From Actinomycetota bacterium (GTDB lineage: Bacteria > Actinomycetota > Thermoleophilia > Miltoncostaeales > Miltoncostaeaceae), in assembly GCA_947475125.1 (NCBI GenBank), contig CANJMX010000075.1, positions 1-7,381 of the forward strand: a stretch of 7,381 nucleotides of DNA, in the 5' to 3' direction. Made by a program: the position numbers and the translations under genes. Shown here in pieces: positions 1 through 6,400 of the stretch. Each line of letters starts with the position of its first letter. Within the stretch, counting starts at the first letter, position 1. The notes below the pieces were generated by a model. That model was not told the origin of the DNA. It made no database searches and saw nothing but the letters and a program-made list of their open reading frames with translations.

Positions 1-666
1 GCCGTGCTGTTCATCCACGATCGAGAAGCCGTAGCTGCGCGCGAAGTAGATAAAGAGCACGTTGATGTACTCCATCGTCATGCTGGTTACGGGCACAAAC
101 AGCGTGGTGCCCGGCTTGTTGGCATTCCATTGGTTGAAGTCGAACAGCCCGGGCAGCGTGGTGGGCAACTCGGCGCGTCCGTCCTTCAACTTGACACGAG
201 CCCGACGGAAGAGGTCCACGACGAACTCGCCCTGCTCCTCCATCGAACGCCCCGAGAGAGTTGAAATCTCGCCCGGCTCGGGCGTGAGCTTGAAGATGTC
301 GAGCCACCACAGGCCGTCGTCATTGCTCCAGAACAACTCAGTGCCGTGGTTTGAACATGCCGACGGCCAGGTGCGGTTGGTCCACTGCACCAGCGTGCTC
401 ATGCCGCGCGCCGGGTCGAGATCGGCAAGCGCCAGCCCATTGAGGCCCGTGCCCGCCATCACCAGGAGGGCCTCCTCGAGCTCGCTGAGGGGCACCGGCG
501 CGTAGGGGGATTCGTAGTGGAGGACCTTGCTCTCGACGGTCATGCCGAGCGCAACGCGACGCGACTTGCGGTCGAACACCGACTGAAAATAGGGATACGT
601 GAGCGCATCCTGAAACCCGATTGGTGCGGTTGAGACGATCTCGAGGGGGTCGGCTTCGGTCGTCAT
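1..666 (-). CDS. Partial protein of unknown function, N-terminal 222 residues (weakly nitroreductase-like)
   Basis: An open frame runs from ATG at 666 to the left edge with no stop, so the C-terminus lies outside the window. The start is well supported: AGGAGA lies 8 nt upstream and the protein begins MTTEADPLEI. I do not firmly recognise the family. Visible features are a basic FDRKSRR stretch (residues 31-37), a segment YESPYAPVPLSELEEALL (51-68), then a Trp-rich part including NRTWPSACSNHG (97-108) and NDDGLWWLD (115-123), and a hydrophobic INVLFIYFARSYGF (201-214). There is no signal peptide. The arginine-rich start followed by a 'PVPLSELEEALL' helix resembles the beginning of FMN nitroreductase-fold proteins, but this is a memory-based guess. 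It lies downstream of the acyl-CoA ligase on the same strand, 102 bp away, and could be co-transcribed or have its own promoter. That it is a real gene is fairly sure; its function is not. Confidence 0.8.
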   Translation of the reverse strand, partial: MTTEADPLEIVSTAPIGFQDALTYPYFQSVFDRKSRRVALGMTVESKVLHYESPYAPVPLSELEEALLVMAGTGLNGLALADLDPARGMSTLVQWTNRTWPSACSNHGTELFWSNDDGLWWLDIFKLTPEPGEISTLSGRSMEEQGEFVVDLFRRARVKLKDGRAELPTTLPGLFDFNQWNANKPGTTLFVPVTSMTMEYINVLFIYFARSYGFSIVDEQHG

Positions 667-674
667 GTCGCGTG

Positions 675-680
675 TCTCCT
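675..680 (-). promoter_or_regulatory. Shine-Dalgarno site for the left-edge gene
   Basis: AGGAGA on the minus strand (plus-strand TCTCCT), 8 nt before the ATG at 666. It is the strongest ribosome binding site in the window and fixes the start of the left partial gene. Confidence 0.75.
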
Positions 681-690
681 GTGCGGTCGC

Positions 691-707
691 GTGGGCCCGG
701 TGCCCAC
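691..707 (-). other. Small hairpin in the leader of the left-edge gene
   Basis: GTGGGC (691-696) pairs perfectly with GCCCAC (702-707) around a 5-nt loop. It ends about 10 nt upstream of the AGGAGA site and therefore would lie in the 5' leader of the left-edge gene. It could be a weak terminator for read-through from the ligase operon or a leader structure. A 6-bp GC-rich stem can also occur by chance in DNA of this composition. Confidence 0.3.
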
Positions 708-738
708 TTCGTGCCGGATGTTGCGAAGGATAGAAGTC

Positions 739-757
739 CACGGCACTTCGCGCCGTG
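739..757 (-). terminator. Possible terminator after the ligase gene
   Basis: CACGGC (739-744) pairs with GCCGTG (752-757) around a 7-nt loop. The hairpin begins 11 nt past the TAA stop of the acyl-CoA ligase (769-771). On the minus strand it is followed by a mildly pyrimidine-rich stretch rather than a true T-tract. The position just past the stop of the last clearly coupled gene favours a terminator or attenuator; the short stem keeps confidence low. Confidence 0.35.
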
Positions 758-768
758 CTCCGGGGTGG

Positions 769-2427
769 TTACCTGCCGACCTTTACACCCGCCACGTCAC
801 GATCCCACGTGTCGGGCGTAATGCCCTCATCGCGCAGCGTGTTCTTCTGCACGCGCTCGGTGGGGGTCTTGGGCAGGGCGGCCACCAGGCGGATATAGCG
901 CGGCACCATGAAGTAGGGCATGCGCGCAGCCATCCAGTGGGTGAGCTCCTCGGGGTCGGGCGCATCGCCGTGGGCAACCAGCACCACCATGATCTCGTCC
1001 TCGCTCGATGCGCCCTCGTCGGCCTTCACGCCAATCACGGAGCACTCACGCACATTGGGGTGCCCGGCGATCTGGCGCTCAACCTCCATGGATGACACGT
1101 TCTCGCCTCGACGGCGGATGTAGTCCTTCACGCGGTCCATGAAGTAGATGTAGCCGTCGGCGTCCATACGGCCGAGGTCGCCGGTGTGCAACTTGAGGTT
1201 GCGGAAGTCCTCAGCCGTCTTCTCGGGCATGCCGTAGTAGGCGCGCATGACGATGTTCGGGATCTTCATGTCCACCACGATCTCACCGGGGGTCTCCGGC
1301 GGCACGGGCCGGTCGGTGCCGGGCTCCACGATGGTCACCTCATACCCCGGGTTGGCCTTGCCGCAACTGCCAAGCCGCACCGGCTGGGTTGGGTCCATCA
1401 CCGTGCACACGCCGGTCTCGGTAAGGCCATAGCCCTCCGTCAACTTGACGCCGAAGCGCTCCTCGAATTCGAAGTAGATGTCCTTCGGCGCCGGGGCGGC
1501 CAGCACTGAGTGCACCGAGTGGGCACGGTCCAGCTCGCTGGGAGGCTGGTTCCATAGGAAATAGAGCATGGCGCCGATGCCGTTGAACATGGTGGCGCCC
1601 ATGTCGATGGCCTGCTGCCAGAAGCGGGTACCCGAGAAGCGCTCCACGTAGGCCACGCGGGCCCCGGCGAGCAGCGCGGGGTAGGCACACAGCACCTGGG
1701 CATTGCTGTGAAAGAGGGGCAGGCACGAGAACCAGGTTTCGCCGGAGAGCTGATCGGCGGCCACACCCCGGGCCTTGCTCATGTACTCGAGCGACCCGCG
1801 TGCCGAGAAGTAGTCGGCGGCGTTCTGCTTGATCACGCCCTTGCTACGCCCGGTGGTGCCCGAGGTGAACATGATGCGCGCGTCGTCGGTCCACGAGTAC
1901 TCGACGTCCGGTTGGGTGTCGGGTGCCTGCATCAGGGCGGTGAGCTCCTGCCACGGACGCGACGGGTCGGGCCCCGCCTGTCCACTGCCGCGCACCACCA
2001 CCACGCGCTCCAGCAGTGGCAACTCTGTCTGGATGAAGTCGAGCCGGTCGAGGAAGGCCTCGCTGATGAACAATGTGCGGGCCTCAACCAGGTTGATGGT
2101 CCAGGTGAGGAAGTCGCCCTTGTAGGCGGTGTTGATGCTGCTCATCACGGCGCCGGCCTTGAGGATGCCGAACCACACCTGCAGAAACTCCTCGCAGTTG
2201 GGCAGCATCACGCTCACCGACTCACCCTGCTGCGTGCCATTGGCGATGAGCCCGTTCGCGATGCGGTTGGCCCGGGAATTCATGTCGCCGTAGGTCACCC
2301 AGGCACCGTCGCCATAGCGCAGGTACTCGCGGTCGGGGTGGGCCTCGGCCCGCTCCCGCAGCTTGGTGGCGAGCACCCACGTCGTCGGGTCCTCTTCGGC
2401 GTACCAGTTGGTCCACTCGGTGGTCAT
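769..2427 (-). CDS. CaiC-like acyl-CoA synthetase (ANL superfamily, AMP-forming)
   Basis: This 552-residue enzyme should adenylate a carboxylic acid with ATP and transfer the acyl group to CoA in the cytosol. Visible ANL motifs are the phosphate loop TSGTTGRSKG (188-197), YGLTETG (333-339), the LHTGDLGRMDADGY stretch (413-426), and the hinge region DRVKDYIRRRGENVSS (431-446). Similarity to E. coli CaiC (crotonobetaine/carnitine-CoA ligase) is recognisable around YVERFSGTRFW, the NQPPSELD segment and FEERFGVKL. Carnitine as substrate is not implied. Length is normal for the family. The catalytic-lysine motif is atypical: LPKTPTERVQK (518-528) has Glu-Arg where Gly-Lys is usual. The start is ATG at 2427, which overlaps the TGA of the upstream crotonase gene as ATGA. 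There is no good Shine-Dalgarno site, so translation probably depends on coupling. The frame stays open upstream to about 2913, but that part is antisense-free read-through of the crotonase gene in another frame. Substrate unknown. Confidence 0.93.
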   Translation of the reverse strand: MTTEWTNWYAEEDPTTWVLATKLRERAEAHPDREYLRYGDGAWVTYGDMNSRANRIANGLIANGTQQGESVSVMLPNCEEFLQVWFGILKAGAVMSSINTAYKGDFLTWTINLVEARTLFISEAFLDRLDFIQTELPLLERVVVVRGSGQAGPDPSRPWQELTALMQAPDTQPDVEYSWTDDARIMFTSGTTGRSKGVIKQNAADYFSARGSLEYMSKARGVAADQLSGETWFSCLPLFHSNAQVLCAYPALLAGARVAYVERFSGTRFWQQAIDMGATMFNGIGAMLYFLWNQPPSELDRAHSVHSVLAAPAPKDIYFEFEERFGVKLTEGYGLTETGVCTVMDPTQPVRLGSCGKANPGYEVTIVEPGTDRPVPPETPGEIVVDMKIPNIVMRAYYGMPEKTAEDFRNLKLHTGDLGRMDADGYIYFMDRVKDYIRRRGENVSSMEVERQIAGHPNVRECSVIGVKADEGASSEDEIMVVLVAHGDAPDPEELTHWMAARMPYFMVPRYIRLVAALPKTPTERVQKNTLRDEGITPDTWDRDVAGVKVGR

Positions 2428-3230
2428 CCGGGCTCGGGCCCTTGGTCGTCCCGGAACGTGCGCCAGTCGGCGGGCCGCTTCTGCTGGAACGCCTTGATGC
2501 CCTCGCCGGGCTCCGGTCCGTACACGTGGTTGAGCGCCATCAGTTCCATGCCCGCATTCACCGATCCGTACAGGGCGTCGGTGGCCGTGTTCACGGCGAT
2601 CTTGGCCAGGCGCAGGCCCTCGGGCGATTTGCGCAGGATGTCGTCGCACCATTCGTCCACGGCGGCGTCGAGCGCGTCGGGCTCGGTGACCAGGTTGACC
2701 AGGCCCATGTTCAAGGCCTCGTCGGCGCCGTAGTGGCGGGTGAGGAAAAGGATCTCGCGGGCCTTCTTCTCGCCCACGATGGCCGGCATCAGCTGGCAGC
2801 CCCACCACAGGGGCGCGGAGCCGATCTTGGGGCCGGCTTGTCCGAAGCGCCCGGTGGTGTCGGTGATGGTGAGGTCGCTCATGATGTTGAACTCGTTGCC
2901 GCCCCCGATACACCAGCCCCGCACCCGGCAGATGATGGGCGTGCCGTTGTTGCGCATCGATGACGCCAGGCGGGGACCGAGGATGTGCCCTTGCCGCTTC
3001 TCCTGCATGGTGCGGGTGGGTTCCATCACGTCGCCGCCCACGCAGAACGCGCGCTCGCCCGCGCCGGTGAAGACGATTACCCCCACGGCCTCGTCATCAC
3101 CGGCGCGCTCGAACGCATCACACAATTCAAGGATCGTCCTGCCGCGAAAGGCGTTGAGCTTCTCCGGGCGGTTGATGGTGATGGTGGCGCGACCACCACC
3201 GACCTCGTACAGGATGTCCTCGTAGTACAC
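2424..3230 (-). CDS. Enoyl-CoA hydratase/isomerase (crotonase) family protein, MenB/BadI-like subgroup
   Basis: A 268-residue crotonase-fold protein expected to act on an acyl-CoA in the cytosol. Family marks are INRPEKLNAF (19-28), the first oxyanion-hole segment RAFCVGGD (60-67), the second GWCIGGGNEF (105-114), then FGQAGPKIGS (129-138) and VGEKKAREI (152-160). The FGQ-GPK-GS and GEKKAREI blocks, and the opening YEDILYEV, recall the MenB (dihydroxynaphthoyl-CoA synthase) and BadI (2-ketocyclohexanecarboxyl-CoA hydrolase) subgroup rather than ordinary fatty-acid hydratases. The next segment reads APLWWG (139-144), where MenB/BadI carry F-D-x-G-Y-G, so the Asp used by those enzymes is missing and neither name should be applied. 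The start is GTG at 3230; the frame meets a TAA at 3267-3269 with no other start between, and AGGA lies 4 nt upstream, a short spacing. It is the first gene of the unit and overlaps the ligase by 4 bp. The reaction could be hydration, isomerisation or hydrolytic C-C cleavage. Confidence 0.92.
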   Translation of the reverse strand: MYYEDILYEVGGGRATITINRPEKLNAFRGRTILELCDAFERAGDDEAVGVIVFTGAGERAFCVGGDVMEPTRTMQEKRQGHILGPRLASSMRNNGTPIICRVRGWCIGGGNEFNIMSDLTITDTTGRFGQAGPKIGSAPLWWGCQLMPAIVGEKKAREILFLTRHYGADEALNMGLVNLVTEPDALDAAVDEWCDDILRKSPEGLRLAKIAVNTATDALYGSVNAGMELMALNHVYGPEPGEGIKAFQQKRPADWRTFRDDQGPEPG

Positions 3231-3369
3231 GGCGTCCTGGGGTTTGTGGGTTTCGGGTTTCCCGCATTACGCAAGGGCCTTCCCCCGATGACCGGCGCAG
3301 ATGATGCGGGTACAACGATCCTATGCGGCCCGGAAATCGTGGGCCGCGCCCACGACGTTAGGCCCCGAC
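3231..3369. promoter_or_regulatory. Divergent intergenic region, presumed promoters
   Basis: This 139-bp gap separates the minus-strand crotonase gene from the plus-strand surface-protein gene, so promoters for both should lie here or just beyond. I find no convincing -35/-10 pair. A minus-strand TAGGAT (3318-3323) fits a loose -10 box but has no good partner. The crotonase-proximal part holds three GGGTTT units (3240-3260). The minus-strand AGGA at 3235-3238 is the likely ribosome binding site for the crotonase GTG start. If the surface-protein gene starts at ATG 3301 instead of GTG 3370, the gap shrinks to 70 bp. Confidence 0.4.
3240..3260. repeat. Three tandem-like GGGTTT units
   Basis: GGGTTT occurs at 3240-3245, 3248-3253 and 3255-3260, with one or two bases between units. 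The run lies immediately upstream of the crotonase gene, reading as AAACCC repeats in that gene's leader. It could be a regulator binding site or chance low complexity; the sequence alone does not decide. Confidence 0.5.
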
Positions 3370-3474
3370 GTGACCCGATCGGCCCTTCTGCGACGAATCC
3401 GGCGTATGACGGCGCTGGTGGCAGCCTGCGCGGTTGCGGTGTTCGGTGGTCTCGCGTCGCAGCCGGCGTCGGCG
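3370..3474 (+). other. Signal peptide of the surface protein (Sec type)
   Basis: Residues 1-35: a basic N-region containing RSALLRRIRR, a hydrophobic core TALVAACAVAVFGGLA, and a cleavage site ASA before AI. This is a standard signal peptidase I site. The single Cys in the hydrophobic core is not in a lipobox context, so a lipoprotein is not indicated. Confidence 0.8.
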
Positions 3475-6400
3475 GCCATTACATCGTGCCCGGGGACAGG
3501 GGCCACATTCGCGGGCGGGTCGGGCACGACCGCCGACCCCTATCAGGTGGCAACGGCGGCCCAGCTGGTGCAGATTCAGGGCACGTACCTCCCGTGCTCG
3601 TTTCAGCAGACGGCGGCCATCTCGCTTACGGGGCGCCAGTGGGTGCCAATCGGGCCCGGCTCGACGGCGAGCACGTCGTTCTCGGGTGAGTTCGATGGCG
3701 GTGGCCATGCCATCACCGGGATGATGATCGGGACCGACGGCACCACCCTGCGTCCGGCGTACCTCGGGCTGTTCGGAGCACTGTCGAGCGCGCGCATCAA
3801 CGCCGTTGACGTCAGCGGAAGCATCAACGTCAACTACGCGACCCCCACCATGCAGATCTGGGCGGTGGGCGCCACCGGTGGGCTTGCGGGGGCGGTCTGG
3901 CAGGCGAGCCCGGGCACCGTCATCTCTGATGTCACCACCAACGTCACGATCAACCTGTCGGCGTCGTTCGGCAACGTGGTGCAGGGGTGGGTGCCCAGTT
4001 GCCTTTGCAGCGAGATCGGTTCGGTGGGCGGTCTGGTGGGGTCTCTCGGGCCAGGTACCACCATCAGCGCTGCGGCGGCGCATGGCGATGTGTCGGTCCT
4101 GGTGGAGTGCGCGCTTCCGGCGCCGGGGGGTGGGATTCGCGCGTCCAGCTGTTACTCGTCGGGCATCGGTGGTCTCGTCGGGACGAACTCAGGCGTCGGT
4201 GGGGCCGCCACAACGAGCCTTGAGCAGGTCGTCGCCACCGGCGATGTGACGACCACCATCTCCTGCACCGGCGACGCCAGTTACGGTGGCCAGTGCCGGG
4301 CCCTTGATACCGCTGGTCTGCTGGCATCCACCACCGGCCCGGCTACCATCATCGACCCACGCGCCTCGGGTGCGGTCTCGGTGACCTGCTCCGGTCAGTG
4401 CACCGGCGCATTCGCCACGGGGGGGCTCGTGGGGGAGGGTGCCAATCTCACCATCCTCCGTGCGCGGTCCGGCGGGTCAGTCAGCATCAACTGCCCCCAT
4501 GGCGTCGTCGGCAGCAACCAGTGCTCCACCGATAGCGGTGGTCTCGCGGCCGTGGTCAACGGCGGCAGCATCACGCAGTCCTTCGCCGCGGTCACCGCCA
4601 CGACGCAGGGAGGTGTGCAGGCAGGAGGCTTGATGGGCCTGTCGCAGGGAGCGTCGGTCACTGATTCCTTCGCCCGGGCCTTCATTGTGCAGGCGACTGG
4701 CGGGGCCGTGCTCACCAGCGCCGGCGGGTTGGTGGGATCGATGCAGAACGCGGGCGTCGCGCAGCGCTCATACGCCGCGGGACAGGTCAATTCCGGCCAG
4801 GCGGCCAGCGGCGTGGGCGGGTTGATCGGCACGGTGGCCTCGGGTGGATCGGCCGCCACCAGTGCCGTGTGGAACACCACGACGACCGGGCAGTCGGTCA
4901 GTGCGGGTGGCGGCAGCAGCCAGACCACCTCGCAGATGACTGCCCCGGCCACCTACGGACCGAGTGGCTTTTTGTGGCCCATTGTCGAGGGCTGGCAGCG
5001 GCCGACGCCCATCACCACCTGGGGCATCTGCCCTGGCGCAAATGCGGGGTACCCGTTCCTGCTGTGGTCCTACGACTCATCGCCGTGCATGCCCGATGCG
5101 CCCACAGCCGTGACCGCGCTCCCCGGGAGCGGTCAGGCCACGGTGCAGTGGGTTGCACCCATCAGCGACGGCGGGTCGCCCATCACGTCGTATCTGGCGG
5201 AGGTCACCACGGGTAGCCCGTCGTGCACCGCGACGCCACCGGTGACCTCGTGCACGATCACCGGCCTCACCAACAGCACCACGTACAGCATTCGGGTGCA
5301 GGCCATCAATGCAAACGGCGCCAGCCCGTGGTCGTCCACCACCAGCGTCACGCCCGCTCCCGCGGCGCGACCGGGGGCACCGACGACGGTGGTGGCAACC
5401 GTGCCGGCCCCGGTCGTGAGCGGTGCGATTGACGTGGGCTGGACAGCTCCCGCCGACATGGGTGCGGGTGCCAGCGCGATCAGCAGCTACACGGCCACCG
5501 CGTCGCCGGGCGGCGCCACCTGCACATCCAGTACGGGTGGCCCGCCCGTGACCCCATCGTGCCGGGTGACGGGACTCACCGACGGCACGCAGTACACCTC
5601 CACGGTCACCGCGACCAACAACCTGTCGGTGCAGAGCGTGCCGTCAGCGCCTTCCAGTGGCGTGCGCCCGGGGGGCTGGACGGTGCCCGGCGCGCCGACC
5701 GGCGCGACCGGCGTTGCCGGTAACACGATCGCTGACGTCTCGTGGACCGCCCCGGCCAGCGCAGGTGGAAGCGGGGCCACGATCACCGGATACACCGTTA
5801 CCGCGACCCCGGGCGGGAAGACCTGCACAGCCGCGGGCACCGTGCTCACCTGCCGCGTGGTCGGGCTCGACGACGGCACGGCGTACACGTTTCGGGTGAC
5901 CGCCACCAACGTGGTGGGGACGAGTGCTCCATCGGCTGCGTCGTCGCCGGTCACGCCCCGGTTGGATACGGTGCCCGACCCACCGCTGGCCCCCGCTGCC
6001 TCGGCGGCCAGCGAGGATGCCACCATTTCCTGGACCGCTCCCGTTGACGACGGCGGATCGGCGATCAATGGGTACATGGTCACGGCGACCCCGGGAGGGG
6101 CGACCTGCCCTGCGAGCGGTGCTGCCACGACGTGCACCGTCACGGGGCTGGCCAACGCGACCGCCTACACATTTACGGTGCGGGCAATGAATGCGCTGGG
6201 TACCAGCAGCGCATCGGGGCCGAGCGACCCGGTGACGCCCCACAGCACGCCTCCGCCGGTGGTAACGCCCGCATCGCCACCGGGTGCACCTGGTGGGACC
6301 ACGGCCACTGCGGGCAGCGCACAGGTGGCGGTGCTGTGGAGCGAACCCGCCAGCGACGGGGGCGCGGCCATCAGCGCCTACACCGTCACGTCGACGCCTG

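Noticed and set aside
769..2427. Naming the ligase caiC, with a carnitine pathway
   Set aside because: Sequence resemblance is to the wider CaiC-like group. The adjacent crotonase does not look like CaiD, and there is no CaiA, CaiB or CaiT-like gene in the window.
1708..2733. A 341-residue plus-strand open frame opposite the ligase and crotonase genes
   Set aside because: Its composition (Gly, His, Val, Arg-rich, no motifs) is that of an antisense shadow in high-GC DNA, and both genes on the other strand are clearly real.
769..2913. A 714-residue version of the ligase with a 162-residue N-terminal extension
   Set aside because: The extra part is an out-of-frame, Arg/His/Gly-rich reading of the crotonase gene. 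The true ligase N-terminus (MTTEWTNWYAEEDP) starts at 2427 and matches the family length.
2424..3230. Naming the crotonase menB or badI
   Set aside because: The subgroup blocks fit, but the segment with the catalytic Asp is replaced by APLWWG, and no other menaquinone or benzoate-pathway genes are present in the window.
3244..3272. A plus-strand promoter, TTGTGG with 17 bp to TTACGC
   Set aside because: The spacing is right but the -10 hexamer matches the consensus too poorly to support a call.
4395..6155. Long minus-strand frames (4395-4952 and 5487-6155) opposite the surface-protein gene
   Set aside because: They mirror the Thr/Ala/Gly/Val repeat codons of the GLUG and FN3 regions as Val/Pro/Ala-rich text and show no domains or start signals.
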